Origin: Streptomyces sp. RKAG293
GTDB taxonomy: Bacteria > Actinomycetota > Actinomycetes > Streptomycetales > Streptomycetaceae
NCBI RefSeq assembly: GCF_023701745.1
Contig: NZ_JAJOZB010000001.1
Coordinates: forward strand, 6,929,001-6,993,000
Direction of reading: 5' to 3'
Length of the DNA stretch: 64,000 nt
The position numbers and the translations under genes were made by a program. Shown in pieces: positions 15,836-24,959 of the stretch (position 1 is the stretch's first letter; each line of letters opens with the position of its first letter). The notes below the pieces were generated by a model. The model was not told the origin of the DNA. It did no database searches and saw nothing but the letters and a program-made list of their open reading frames with translations.

Positions 15836-17005
15836 TCAGCGCGCGCTGTACTCGGTCAGCGCCAGCCGCAGCGTCTCGCGCATGAGTTTCACGCCGACGG
15901 CGATGCACTCCTCGTCGACGTCGAACCGGCCGCTGTGCAGGTCGTAGGCGGTGGCCCGGCCGCGGGGCCGGACCCCGAGCCGGGCCAGGCCGCCGGGCAC
16001 GGATTCGAGGTACCAGGCGAAGTCCTCGCCGCCGAGGCTCTGCGGGGTCTCGTAGCGCGCACCGGGTTCGAGCGCCGACGTGACCGCCGCGTCGAACACC
16101 CGCATCGCGTCGGGGTCGTTGGTGACGGCGGGCGCGACCTGGTTGAAGTCGGCGTTGAAGGTCACCCCGTACGGGGAGACGATCGCGGTGGCCAGCCGCT
16201 CGAACAGCTCCGGTACCGCCGCCCACGCCTCGCGGCTGAGCGACCGCACCGTCCCCAGGGACGTGACGCGCTCCGGCCGGCCGTCGGGTCCCGGCACGCT
16301 GTTCACCGTCCCGAACACCGCCGAGGCCACCATGGCGGCGCCTGGGGGCAGCGCGTTCTGCAGGGCGGTCGGCAGGTCGGTGATGAGCTTGGCCATCACC
16401 ATCACCAGGTCCGCGGGATGGGATCCGGGCGCGGTGCCGGCCGGCGGCTGGGTGATCTGGATGTCGAAGGCGGTCAGGCTGGAGGTGATCGGCCCGGTGC
16501 GGATCCCGACCCGGCCCACCTCGCCCGCGGGATCGCAGTGCAGGGCGTAGATGACCGCCACGTCCTTGAGCACCCCGGCCGCGATGGCGTCATGGGCGCC
16601 GCTGGGTACAGCCTCCTCGGCGGGCTGGAAGATGAACCGGGCCCGCCCCTCGATCGTTTCGGGCGCCTGGGCGAGCTCCAGCGCCACCCCGAGCATGATC
16701 GTGGTGTGCACGTCGTGTCCGCAGGCGTGACAGGTCCCGGGCCGGGTGGACCGGTACGGAACCTCCTTCTCGTCCGCGACGGGCAGCGCGTCGATGTCGG
16801 CGCGCAGTGCCACGAGCGGGCCGCGGCCGTCACCGATGTCGCAGTACAGGCCGGTGCCGCCGGGAAAGACCTGCGGTGCGAGACCGGCGGCCGTGAGCTG
16901 CTCGGCGATGAAGGCGGTGGTGCCGAACTCCTTGCGCGCCGTTTCCGGGTGCGCGTGGATGTGGCGGCGGATCTGCACCAGGCGGTCGAACCTGTCGGGA
17001 TTCAT
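15836..17005 (-). CDS. M20-family amidohydrolase (N-acyl amino acid/IAA-amino acid hydrolase type)
   Basis: This 389-residue cytoplasmic metallopeptidase-like amidohydrolase has the M20D motifs RRHIHAHPE (residues 12-20), RADIDALPV, HACGHDVHT with its zinc ligands (about 93-101) and FQPAEEAV (about 128-135). The dimerisation 'lid' domain spans about 180-290. Such enzymes remove acyl groups from N-acyl amino acids or peptides. The substrate cannot be deduced from context. It is convergent with aroA, and its upstream region carries a duplicated 15-mer. Confidence 0.93.
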   Translation of the reverse strand: MNPDRFDRLVQIRRHIHAHPETARKEFGTTAFIAEQLTAAGLAPQVFPGGTGLYCDIGDGRGPLVALRADIDALPVADEKEVPYRSTRPGTCHACGHDVHTTIMLGVALELAQAPETIEGRARFIFQPAEEAVPSGAHDAIAAGVLKDVAVIYALHCDPAGEVGRVGIRTGPITSSLTAFDIQITQPPAGTAPGSHPADLVMVMAKLITDLPTALQNALPPGAAMVASAVFGTVNSVPGPDGRPERVTSLGTVRSLSREAWAAVPELFERLATAIVSPYGVTFNADFNQVAPAVTNDPDAMRVFDAAVTSALEPGARYETPQSLGGEDFAWYLESVPGGLARLGVRPRGRATAYDLHSGRFDVDEECIAVGVKLMRETLRLALTEYSAR

Positions 17006-17015
17006 GACTATCCAG

Positions 17016-17049
17016 TTCCAGCGGTGACGGAGTCTTCCAGCGGTGACGG
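17016..17049. repeat. Direct repeat of TTCCAGCGGTGACGG
   Basis: Two exact copies (17016-17030 and 17035-17049) lie 19 bp apart, immediately upstream of the amidohydrolase start. They could be a regulatory site or a small duplication. No inverted symmetry is visible. Confidence 0.45.
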
Positions 17050-17250
17050 GGGTCGTAGCGCGGACGGCCGCTGCTCGACGGCGTCATCGTATGCGAGCCG
17101 GCCGGGCCGCCGGGTGTGGTGCGCCCACCCGGCAACTAGCCTGTGCGGCAGGTCCGTTGGGCCGCCGGATGGCTGTGGGGGCCGTGCGGGGGCCGGTGCG
17201 CCGGGTGAATCGGCCGGCGGATATCCCGCGAAGGTGTGACCGTCCATCCG

Positions 17251-18036
17251 TCAGTTCGATTCTTCAGGTGCGGCCGGCTGGACCGGGAGCCGGTCGAGGA
17301 CGACGCCGAAGGAGTCGCGGTAGACGGCGAGCAGTTCGTCCCGCGCCACCTCCCGTTCCTGCCGCTCCTCGCCCTCCGTGGTGATGAGGGAGGTGCCGCT
17401 GAGGGTGATCCGGCCGGTCGGGGTGAGCAGCGAGCAGACCAGCGACCGGGTGAAGTGCGACGCGGGGGAGGTGCGCTGCCACCAGCAGGTCGGTTCGAAG
17501 TCGGCCAGTTCGCGGGGGCGTTGCTCCAGCCGGTACTCGGGTACGCCGTCCTTGAGGATGTCGAGGTCGCCGCCCGGCGCGTCGACGACACGGAAGACAC
17601 CGCTGGGGTCCGGCTGGTCCTCGCGGCTGTCCAGCCGGATCGGGTGCTGGGTGAACCGGCCGAAGCCGACGTCCACCAGCCAGGGGCCGGCGGCCTCGAC
17701 GCGCAGCGCCAGATGGTCGAAGGGCGGGCCGGGGACGCCGTCCTTGCCGAAGACCCGGGCGGCGAACAGGCTCACCGGGTAGCCGAGCTCCGTCAGCAGC
17801 GCACCGAACAGACCGTTGAGTTCGTAGCAGAAGCCGCCTCGCCGGGCCCCGACGACCTTGGCGAGGAGCGCCTCCTGCGTCAGCACGATCTCCTCGCCGA
17901 GGTGGATCGACAGGTTCTCGAACGGCACGGCGAGGAGATGGCGAAACTGCAGGTCGCGCAGTGCGGCGGCGTCGGGGACCGCGGGGCGGTCGGCCCCGAT
18001 GCGCGAGAGGTAGGCGTCGGCCTGTGAAGCGTCCAT
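17251..18036 (-). CDS. nat: Arylamine N-acetyltransferase
   Basis: This 261-residue protein starts at ATG 18036 (MDASQADAYL); an in-frame start 12 codons upstream is less typical. The NAT catalytic triad is complete: C70 in RRGGFCYELNG, H108 in PFDHLALRV and D122 in LVDVGFG. It moves acetyl or related acyl groups from CoA to arylamines or hydrazines. It lies 55 bp downstream of iolD on the same strand, so it may be reached by iol read-through, but a role in inositol use is not expected. Confidence 0.95.
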   Translation of the reverse strand: MDASQADAYLSRIGADRPAVPDAAALRDLQFRHLLAVPFENLSIHLGEEIVLTQEALLAKVVGARRGGFCYELNGLFGALLTELGYPVSLFAARVFGKDGVPGPPFDHLALRVEAAGPWLVDVGFGRFTQHPIRLDSREDQPDPSGVFRVVDAPGGDLDILKDGVPEYRLEQRPRELADFEPTCWWQRTSPASHFTRSLVCSLLTPTGRITLSGTSLITTEGEERQEREVARDELLAVYRDSFGVVLDRLPVQPAAPEESN

Positions 18037-18091
18037 GCCGCAGTTATGCCTCAGTGCTCCGCCGAGCGCCAAACGGAACCCGGACGGCCGG

Positions 18092-19963
18092 TCACAGGTG
18101 GTGCCGCTGGCCGCGCTTCGCCCGCTCGTACTCCGCGCGCGCCCGGCGGGCCGGCGGCCGGTCGGAGACCTCGGCGACGGCCACGTCCCACCAGGCGCCG
18201 GAGGCCGGTTCGCCGCCCGTGCCCGGCCCGGTCTCGACGTACACGGCCGTCGCGCGGTCCGAGGCGCGGGCCGTGGCCAGCGCCTCGCGCAGCTCCTTGA
18301 CGGTGCGGGCGGTCAGTACGTCCAGGCCGAGGCTGGCGGCGTTGGCGGCCAGGTCGACGGGGAGCGGATCGCCGGTGAACGTGCCGTCCGGGGCCCGGAA
18401 CCGGTAGGCGGTGCCGTAGCGCTCGGCGCCGACCGCGTCCGACAGTCCGCCGATGGAGGCGTAGCCGTGGTTCTGCACGATCACGAGGTTGATGTTGACG
18501 CCCTCCTGGACCGCGGTGACGATCTCGGTGGGCAGCATCAGATACGTGCCGTCGCCGACGAGGGCGAACACCTCGCGGTCGGGTGCGGCGAGCTTCACCC
18601 CGATCGCGGCGGGGATCTCGTAGCCCATGCAGGAGTAGCCGTATTCGACGTGGTACTGCTTCGGGTCGCGGGACCGCCAGAACTTGTGCAGGTCGCCGGG
18701 GAGCGAGCCGGCCGCGTTGATGACCACGTCGCGGTCCTGGAGCACCTCCTCCAGGGCGCCCAGCACCTGGGTCTGCGAGGGGAGTCTGTCGCCCGCGTCG
18801 CCGCCCGGCCGGAAGACGGCGTCGGTGGCGCGCTGCCACTCCGCGACGCCCCGGTCGTGCCGGGACAGGTCCACCCGGTGACCGGCGAGAGCGGTGGTGA
18901 GCGCCTCGATGCCGGACCGGGCGTCGGCGACCAGGGCGGTGCCCGCCATCTTGTGCGCGTCGAACGCGGTGATGTTGAGATTGACGAAGCGCACGTCCGG
19001 GTGGGCGAACAGCGAGTTCGACGCGGTGGTGAAGTCCGTCCAGCGGGTGCCGATGCCGAGGACGACATCGGCTTCCCGGGCGGCCGCGTTGGCCGGCGCG
19101 GTGCCGGTGTGGCCGATCCCGCCCAGCGCCTGCGGGTGGTCGAAGCGCAGCGAGCCCTTCCCCGCCTGCGTCTCGGCCACCGGAATCCCGGTGGCGGCGG
19201 CGAACTCGCGCAGCGCGTCGGTGGCCTCGGAGCCGATCACACCGCCGCCCGCCACGATCAGCGGGCGTTCGGCGGAGCGCAGCAGCTCCGCGGCCTCCTG
19301 CAGCGCCGCCGCGTCGGGCTGCGGACGGCGTACGTGCCAGATCCGCTGCTCGAACAGCTCGGCCGGCCAGTCGTACGCCTCGGCCTGGACGTCCTGGGGC
19401 AGCGCCAGGGTGACCGCCCCGGTGTCCACCGGATCGGTCAGGACCCGCATCGCCTGCAGCAGGGAGGGCGCGAGCATCTCCGGGCGCCAGATCCGGTCGA
19501 AGTAGCGCGAGACCGGCCGCAGCGTGTCGTTGACGGACACGTCGTACGCCCACGGCACCTCCAGTTGCTGCAGCACCGGATCGGCGGGGCGGGTCGCGAA
19601 CACGTCGCCCGGCAGCAGCAGCACCGGCACGCGGTTGATGGTGGCCAGTGCCGCGCCGGTGACGAGGTTGGTGGCGCCGGGCCCGATGGAGGTGGTGCAG
19701 GCCATCGTGGACAGCCGGTTGTTCATCCGGGCGAAGCCGACCGAGGCGTGCACCATCGCCTGCTCGTTGCGGCCCTGGTAGTACGGCATGACGTCGTGGC
19801 CGGTCTGCAGCAGGGCCTGGCCGACCCCGGCGACGTTGCCGTGGCCGAAGATGCCCCAGGTCCCGGCGATCAGCCGGCGGCGTACGCCGTCCCGCTCGGT
19901 GTGCTGGACGGTGAGGAAGCGGACGAGGGCCTGGGCGACGGTGAGCCTGACGGTGGTCGTCAT
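18092..19963 (-). CDS. iolD: 3D-(3,5/4)-trihydroxycyclohexane-1,2-dione acylhydrolase (IolD)
   Basis: This 623-residue ThDP-dependent enzyme has the N-terminal PYR domain (GRNEQAMVHASVGFARM, with the activating Glu), a middle domain and a C-terminal PP domain (GDGTYLMLPTEIVTAV, then NHGYASIG). It hydrolyses trihydroxycyclohexanedione to 5-deoxy-D-glucuronate, opening the inositol ring. It overlaps iolB by 4 bp (ATGA) and is the last iol gene in the operon. Length and motifs match IolD rather than acetolactate synthase. Confidence 0.96.
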   Translation of the reverse strand: MTTTVRLTVAQALVRFLTVQHTERDGVRRRLIAGTWGIFGHGNVAGVGQALLQTGHDVMPYYQGRNEQAMVHASVGFARMNNRLSTMACTTSIGPGATNLVTGAALATINRVPVLLLPGDVFATRPADPVLQQLEVPWAYDVSVNDTLRPVSRYFDRIWRPEMLAPSLLQAMRVLTDPVDTGAVTLALPQDVQAEAYDWPAELFEQRIWHVRRPQPDAAALQEAAELLRSAERPLIVAGGGVIGSEATDALREFAAATGIPVAETQAGKGSLRFDHPQALGGIGHTGTAPANAAAREADVVLGIGTRWTDFTTASNSLFAHPDVRFVNLNITAFDAHKMAGTALVADARSGIEALTTALAGHRVDLSRHDRGVAEWQRATDAVFRPGGDAGDRLPSQTQVLGALEEVLQDRDVVINAAGSLPGDLHKFWRSRDPKQYHVEYGYSCMGYEIPAAIGVKLAAPDREVFALVGDGTYLMLPTEIVTAVQEGVNINLVIVQNHGYASIGGLSDAVGAERYGTAYRFRAPDGTFTGDPLPVDLAANAASLGLDVLTARTVKELREALATARASDRATAVYVETGPGTGGEPASGAWWDVAVAEVSDRPPARRARAEYERAKRGQRHHL

Positions 19964-20886
19964 GGGCGCGGTTCCTCCAGTGATGCGGTCTCCACAGGCG
20001 CGGTGTACAGCGGCAGTCGCGGGTCCACGGACTGTGCGGCCCAGCTGCCGCGCACCCAGGCGTGCGCGGGGTCGTCACAGATCAGCCAGGCCCGGTCGGC
20101 GCCGGGCCCGGCCATCACGTTCAGGTAGTACATGTCGTAGCCGGGGACGGCCATGCTCGGGCCGTGCCAGCCGTCGGGGATCAGTACGGCGTCGCCGCCG
20201 CGCACTTCGGCGAGCACGTCGGTCCGCCCGGCGCCGGAGGGGTAGACCCGCTGGTAGCCCATGGCCTCCGGACCGCCCGCCAGCTCGAAGTAGTAGATCT
20301 CCTCCAGCTCGGACTCCGTCGCGCTCGCCTCGTCGTGCTTGTGCGGCGGGAAGGACGACCAGTTGCCGCCGGGCGTGAGCACCTCGACCGCGATGAGCCG
20401 GTCGCACGCGAAGACCCCGGCCGCCGCGAAGTTGTTGACCTGACGGCTCGCGCCGCCCGCGCCGCGCAGCTCCACCGGCACGCCGGAGGCGGGCCCGTAA
20501 CGGGCCGCGAGCCGTCGCTCGCAGCGGGCCCCGGTGAGCGCGAAGCGGCCGCCGGCCCGGCTGGTGAGCACCGCGCGCGCGTCCCGCGGCACATACGCGA
20601 AGTCGCTGACGCCGCTGAACACATCGCGCCTGCCGCGCAGTTCGAAGACCTCGTCGTCGACGGCGACCGAGCAGCCGCCCGCCAGCGGCAGCACGATCCA
20701 CTCGCTGTCACCGCTGTCCAGGGTGCGCGCTTCGCCGGGCGCCAGCGTCAGCACCCGCAGCGAGCTGTAGCCCCACCCGGCGCCCGCCGGGTCCACCCAC
20801 AGGTCGTAGCCGTCGCGGGCGGCGCTCGCGGCCGGCACGTGCCCGGCCAGCCGCGCCTGCCCCTGTCCCGATCCGCCCGGCGTCAT
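19960..20886 (-). CDS. iolB: 5-deoxy-glucuronate isomerase (IolB)
   Basis: This 308-residue bicupin protein starts at ATG 20886, overlapping the previous stop (ATGA). The metal-site block SSFPPHKHDE (about residues 178-187), followed by EEIYYFELA and GWHGPSMAVPGYDMYYLNVMAG, is typical of IolB. It converts 5-deoxy-glucuronate to 2-deoxy-5-keto-gluconate. Its place between the aldolase-fold gene and iolD fits the catabolic order. The open frame upstream of 20886 is a shadow of the neighbouring gene. Confidence 0.95.
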   Translation of the reverse strand: MTPGGSGQGQARLAGHVPAASAARDGYDLWVDPAGAGWGYSSLRVLTLAPGEARTLDSGDSEWIVLPLAGGCSVAVDDEVFELRGRRDVFSGVSDFAYVPRDARAVLTSRAGGRFALTGARCERRLAARYGPASGVPVELRGAGGASRQVNNFAAAGVFACDRLIAVEVLTPGGNWSSFPPHKHDEASATESELEEIYYFELAGGPEAMGYQRVYPSGAGRTDVLAEVRGGDAVLIPDGWHGPSMAVPGYDMYYLNVMAGPGADRAWLICDDPAHAWVRGSWAAQSVDPRLPLYTAPVETASLEEPRP

Positions 20887-21869
20887 CGGGCGCTCTCCGG
20901 CGCGGACGGGCTGCGGTCGACCAGCGACACGGCGGTGTCGACGGCCGCCGCCACGTCGCCGTCGTCCGGGAACAGCATCGTGCGGCCGAGGATCAGACCG
21001 CGCACCTGCGGTATCCGCAGCGCCTTCTGCCAGGCCGCATACCGCTCGTCCGGCCCGCCGGTGCCCTCGCCGCCGAGCAGCAGGGTGGGCAGGGTCGTCG
21101 AGGCCATCATGCGTTCCATCTCGTCGACGACCGGGACCTTCAGCCAGGTGTACGCGGACGTGCTGCCCAGGCCCTGGGCGATGTTGTTGACGTAGATCTG
21201 CGCGTCGGGCTCCAGGATGTTGACGACCCGCCCGGCCACCCGGTGGGTGCGGAACGGTTCGACGAGCGCCAGCAGCCGGCGCGCCGCGAGCGTGTGCACG
21301 GCGTGCGAGCAGCCGGCCAGCGTGTCCGCCGTGCCGGGGTCCTCCGGGTCGATGCGCAGCAGCACCTTGCCGCCGTCCAGGCCGGCCGCGGCGATGCCGG
21401 GCGCGTCGTAGCCGGTGAAACGGTCGTCGAGCTCGAAGGAGGCGCCGGGCAGCCCGCCGCGGTTCATCGACCCCAGGACGAGCTTGCCGTCGAGGGCGCC
21501 GAGCAGCATCAGGTCCTCGACGAGGTCGGCGGTGCCGAGGAAGCCGTCCACCCCGGGGCGTGCCAGCGCCTCGACGCAGCGCGCCAGCAGCTCGTGCCGG
21601 TCGCCCATCGCCGTCGGGTCGCCGCCCGCCGCGACCGCGCCGCGCGCCGGGTGGTCGGCGGCCAGCACGAACAGCGGGCTGGCCAGCCGGGCCGAATCGA
21701 AGGGCGTGCGCTGCGCGCAGGCCAGCCGGATCGCGTCCGGCGCGGAGGCCCGCAGCCGGGTGATCTCGTCGACCGAGGACGCGAGCGGCGCGGGGCGCCG
21801 GCCGGCCGCGAGCGCCTGGGTCCCGGGAACGGGGGCGCAGGGCCGGACGGGGCGGGAGTTCGCGGTCAT
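20883..21869 (-). CDS. Cgl0159-type (beta/alpha)8 aldolase-fold protein of inositol catabolism
   Basis: This 328-residue protein starts at ATG 21869 (MTANSRPVRP), overlapping iolC by ATGA. The blocks FVLAADHPARGAVAAGGDP, GVDGFLGTADLVEDL and KVLLRIDPEDPGTADT suggest a class I aldolase-like TIM barrel. Homologues sit in iol clusters of Corynebacterium and Streptomyces. It probably does the IolJ-type step, splitting 2-deoxy-5-keto-gluconate-6-phosphate, because no iolJ gene is otherwise present. That role is inference from position. Confidence 0.82.
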   Translation of the reverse strand: MTANSRPVRPCAPVPGTQALAAGRRPAPLASSVDEITRLRASAPDAIRLACAQRTPFDSARLASPLFVLAADHPARGAVAAGGDPTAMGDRHELLARCVEALARPGVDGFLGTADLVEDLMLLGALDGKLVLGSMNRGGLPGASFELDDRFTGYDAPGIAAAGLDGGKVLLRIDPEDPGTADTLAGCSHAVHTLAARRLLALVEPFRTHRVAGRVVNILEPDAQIYVNNIAQGLGSTSAYTWLKVPVVDEMERMMASTTLPTLLLGGEGTGGPDERYAAWQKALRIPQVRGLILGRTMLFPDDGDVAAAVDTAVSLVDRSPSAPESAR

Positions 21870-22879
21870 ACGGGGGACCTCTTCGTTTCGGCATCGATGG
21901 CCGTGGGGGCCGCTCGCCGCGTCTGTCGCGCGAGCAGCTCCTCCACCTCGGAGAGGGTCGGCATGGCGTCGGCGCACGCGTGCCGCGAGGCGACCAGCGC
22001 GCCCGCCGCGTTGGCGGTGCTGATCACACGGGACAGCGGCCGGCCGGCCAGCAGGCCGGCGCACAGGGCGCCGCCGAAGGCGTCACCGGCGCCGAGGCCG
22101 TTGACCACCTCGACCGGCACCGGCGGGAAGGAGACGCTCTCGGCGGCGGTGCGGGCCAGCACCCCGTCCGGTCCCTGTTTGATGACGGCGAGGCGCACCC
22201 CGCGGTCCAGCAGCAGTTCCGCGGCCCGGTCCGGATCGCCGGTGCCCACCGCGATCTGCGCCTCCTCGCGGTTGCCGACCGCGACCGTCGCGTACCGCAG
22301 GGCCCGTGCGTACAGCTCCGGCGCCTCGGCCGGATCGGCCCAGAAGCCGGGCCGCCAGTCGAGGTCGAAGTAGACCTCGCGGCCCGCCCGTTCCTCGAGC
22401 GCCGCGAAGAGGGTGGAGCGGGTCGGTTCGACGGCGAGCGCCGAGCCGGTGATCCACAGCACCCGCGCGTCGCGGACCGCGGCGCGGTCCAGCAGCGCCG
22501 GCTCCAGGCACTGGTCCGGGGCGACGGGCCGCCGGTAGAAGTAGAGCGGGAAGTCGTCGGGCGGGAAGATCTCGCAGAACACGACGGGGGTCTGCAGTCC
22601 CGGCACCGTCGTCACCAGTGCGTCGTCCACCCCGAAGCCGCGCAGCGCGCCGCGGACGTACCCGCCGAACGGATCGTCCCCGACGCCGGTGAGGACGGCG
22701 GTCCGCAGCCCGTAGCGCGCCGCGGCCACCGCGACGTTGGTCGCGGTGCCGCCGAGGTACTTGGCGAAGGTGCGGACGTCGGCGAGGCCGACGCCGGTCT
22801 GCTCGGGGTACAGGTCCACGCCCACCCGGCCGACGGTGATCACGTCGTACGGAGCCCCCGACCCGTCCGGGGCGGTCAC
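21866..22879 (-). CDS. iolC: 5-dehydro-2-deoxygluconokinase (IolC)
   Basis: This 337-residue PfkB-family kinase starts at GTG 22879, overlapping the previous stop (GTGA). It shows an early VGRVGVDLYPEQ, the Gly pair LGGTATNVAVAAAR (about 42-55) and the catalytic anion-hole/base motif NGLGAGDAFGGAL (about 260-272, base D266). It phosphorylates 2-deoxy-5-keto-gluconate with ATP. YFDLDWRPGFW (about 170-180) is characteristic of IolC. It is followed by the Cgl0159-type gene with a 4-bp overlap. Confidence 0.94.
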   Translation of the reverse strand: MTAPDGSGAPYDVITVGRVGVDLYPEQTGVGLADVRTFAKYLGGTATNVAVAAARYGLRTAVLTGVGDDPFGGYVRGALRGFGVDDALVTTVPGLQTPVVFCEIFPPDDFPLYFYRRPVAPDQCLEPALLDRAAVRDARVLWITGSALAVEPTRSTLFAALEERAGREVYFDLDWRPGFWADPAEAPELYARALRYATVAVGNREEAQIAVGTGDPDRAAELLLDRGVRLAVIKQGPDGVLARTAAESVSFPPVPVEVVNGLGAGDAFGGALCAGLLAGRPLSRVISTANAAGALVASRHACADAMPTLSEVEELLARQTRRAAPTAIDAETKRSPV

Positions 22880-23724
22880 AGCGCGGCCAGCCAGTCCAGT
22901 GAGGCCCGTACGTCGTCGACGGGGCCGGCGCCGGGCGGCGGTTCCGCGGTGAGCACGGCGTCCTGCTCCATGACGTACCAGCCCTGGTACCCCGCGCTCT
23001 CCAGCGTGCCGATGAGGGCCGCCACGTCGATGTCGCCCTGGCCCAGCGGCTGGTAGAGGTCGCGGTCCACCGCCTCGGTGTAGCTCGTGCGCCCCTCGCG
23101 CACGGCCGCGGCGGCGCCCTCGTCCACGTCCTTGAGGTGGACGTGGACCACCCGGCCGGCCGCCCGGCGGGCGAGCGCCACCGGGTCGGTGCCGCCGACG
23201 AGCAGATGCCCGGTGTCCAGGCACAGCCCGGTCCAGCTGCCTTCCAGCACCCGGTCCACGTCGTCAGGGGTCTCGACCATGGTGCCGACGTGCGGATGCA
23301 GGGCGGCGGTGATCCCGGCGGCAGCGGCGAGGGCCGCGATCCGGTCGAGGTTGGCCAGCAGGGTCTTCCAGCCGAGCGCGTCCAGCTCGGGGCGGGCGTC
23401 GTAGCCGTCCTGGCCGGTCGCGGCGGCGAGCACCAGGGTCCCGGCGCCTGCCGCGGTGAAGGCGTCCAGCGCGGTGCGCACCGCCGGCAGCGGGTCGGTC
23501 GCCGGATCGTGCAGCACGACCGGGACGAAGCCGCCGACGGCCGTCATCCCGCGCGCCGCGAGCAGCGGGCCCGGCAGAAAGCCGTCGGGTCCGAACTCGG
23601 TCGCGGTCAGCCCGAGCGCCGCCATCTCGCCCAGTACCCGCTCGGGCGTCAACTGGTGTCCCCAGCCCGGCACTTCGCACACGCCCCAGGAGATCGGCGC
23701 CGCGGCCACCCGGTCGAGCCTCAT
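22876..23724 (-). CDS. iolE: Sugar phosphate isomerase/epimerase family, probable myo-inosose-2 dehydratase (IolE-like)
   Basis: This 282-residue TIM-barrel protein starts at ATG 23724, overlapping the upstream dehydrogenase (ATGA). The AP-endonuclease-2/IolE fold shows APISWGVCEVPGWGHQL at the N-terminus. Metal ligands are in TALHPHVGTMVE, LCLDTGHLLVG and VHVHLKDVD, and LGQGDIDVAAL corresponds to the PGDGxID block of IolE. It would remove water from 2-keto-myo-inositol. IolI/IolH isomerases share this fold, so the assignment rests on it being the only candidate in the operon. Confidence 0.8.
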   Translation of the reverse strand: MRLDRVAAAPISWGVCEVPGWGHQLTPERVLGEMAALGLTATEFGPDGFLPGPLLAARGMTAVGGFVPVVLHDPATDPLPAVRTALDAFTAAGAGTLVLAAATGQDGYDARPELDALGWKTLLANLDRIAALAAAAGITAALHPHVGTMVETPDDVDRVLEGSWTGLCLDTGHLLVGGTDPVALARRAAGRVVHVHLKDVDEGAAAAVREGRTSYTEAVDRDLYQPLGQGDIDVAALIGTLESAGYQGWYVMEQDAVLTAEPPPGAGPVDDVRASLDWLAAL

Positions 23725-24773
23725 GCGCTGACCTCCGCGGTGCGTGCCGTGGTGCCGGCGAGCAGTTCGGCGCGGGCCGCGATCTCGGCGACCGCGACCG
23801 GCCGCCGCTCGCGCCGCGACACCTCGCACGCCTCGGCGACGAGCAGGGCGCGCAGCGCCTCGCGTCCGGGGCAGGGGTTGGCGCTCTCGCCGCGGGCCAC
23901 CCGGACGAAGGTGTCCAGCTCGGCGCGGTAGGCGGGGGCGAAGCGCTCCAGGAAGCCGGGCCACGGAGCGGGGACGCTGCTCGCGGCGCCGGGCTCGACG
24001 GAGGTGACGGGGGTGCGGGCGTCCACACCGACGGCGATCTGGTCGTCGGTGCCGGCCAGCTCCATCCGTACGTCGTAGCCGGCGCCGTTGTAGCGGGTCG
24101 CGGTGGCGGTGGCGAGCACTCCGCCCTCCAGGGTGAGCAGGGTCGCCGCGGTGTCGGCGTCGCCCGCGGCGCGGAAGAAGTCCGCGCCGCCGTTGGCGCC
24201 GGTCGCGTACACCTCCAGGATCTCGCGGCCGGTGACCCAGCGCAGGATGTCGAAGTCGTGGATCAGGCAGTCGCGGTACAGGCCGCCGGAGAGCGGGATG
24301 TAGTCGGCGGGCGGCGGGGCCGGGTCGGAGGTGACGGCCCGCACGGTGTGCAGCCGGCCGAGCCGGCCGGACCGTACGGCCTCGCGCGCCGCCAGGTATC
24401 CGGCGTCGAAGCGCCGCTGGAAGCCCATCTGCAGCGTCGTGCCGGCCGCCTCGACCGAGCGCAGCGCGGCCACGGTGCCGGCCAGGTCCAGGGCGATCGG
24501 CTTCTCGCAGAAGACCGGCAGGCCCGCTCGTGCGGCCCGTTCGATGAGGGTGGCGTGCGCCGCGGTGGCGGAGGCGATCACCACCGCGTCGACCCCGGAG
24601 CTGAAGACGGCGTCCACCGAGTCCGCGGCGGTGGCGCCGGTCCGGGCGGCGACCTCGGCGGCCCGGCCGGGGTCGGCGTCCGCGACGAGCAGTTCACCGA
24701 CGTCCGGATGTGCCCGTAGCGCTACGGCGTGGAAGGCCCCGATCCGACCGGCCCCGAGAAGTCCCATTCGCAT
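23721..24773 (-). CDS. iolG: Gfo/Idh/MocA dehydrogenase, probable inositol 2-dehydrogenase (IolG-like)
   Basis: This 350-residue protein begins with a Rossmann fingerprint (GLLGAGRIGAFHA, about residues 4-16). The family CEKPIALD motif (about 92-99) supplies the catalytic Lys. GGLYRDCLIHDFDILRW carries the catalytic Asp/His. It oxidises myo-inositol, or a related cyclitol or sugar, with NAD+. It is the first gene of the iol operon and has a candidate promoter and operator at 24873-24917. ATG 24773 was chosen; a second ATG two codons in is equally possible. Confidence 0.9.
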   Translation of the reverse strand: MRMGLLGAGRIGAFHAVALRAHPDVGELLVADADPGRAAEVAARTGATAADSVDAVFSSGVDAVVIASATAAHATLIERAARAGLPVFCEKPIALDLAGTVAALRSVEAAGTTLQMGFQRRFDAGYLAAREAVRSGRLGRLHTVRAVTSDPAPPPADYIPLSGGLYRDCLIHDFDILRWVTGREILEVYATGANGGADFFRAAGDADTAATLLTLEGGVLATATATRYNGAGYDVRMELAGTDDQIAVGVDARTPVTSVEPGAASSVPAPWPGFLERFAPAYRAELDTFVRVARGESANPCPGREALRALLVAEACEVSRRERRPVAVAEIAARAELLAGTTARTAEVSA

Positions 24774-24872
24774 ACCTGGCCCTGCCCCTTCCAGGAAGGT
24801 GATCTTCCGGAGGCCGCCGCCGAAGCGGACTCGGCACCTCCGGCTGATACGGCTTGCGTGCCCTGCGGGACC

Positions 24873-24902
24873 AACCTCCCGCGAGCCGTCACCGCCTGTC
24901 AA
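24873..24902 (-). promoter_or_regulatory. Candidate promoter for the iol operon
   Basis: On the minus strand, TTGACA (24902-24897) is followed after 17-18 nt by GGAGGT/GAGGTT, a weak -10. The palindrome TGTCCGGACA lies 5 nt upstream of the -35, the same geometry as at the ABC-importer promoter. The -35 is perfect and the -10 is poor, as expected if activation or derepression is needed. Confidence 0.55.
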
Positions 24903-24907
24903 TAGTT

Positions 24908-24917
24908 TGTCCGGACA
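24908..24917. promoter_or_regulatory. Palindromic operator TGTCCGGACA
   Basis: This perfect 10-bp palindrome lies between iolG and the divergent GntR gene. It sits 5 nt upstream of the iol -35 and about 40 bp upstream of the regulator start. A near-copy (TGTCTGTACA) lies at 25731-25740. It is the best candidate binding site for the GntR-type regulator. Confidence 0.6.
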
Positions 24918-24959
24918 TACGGACTTCCCGTCATGGCAACCTGCCGATACGCTCCCATC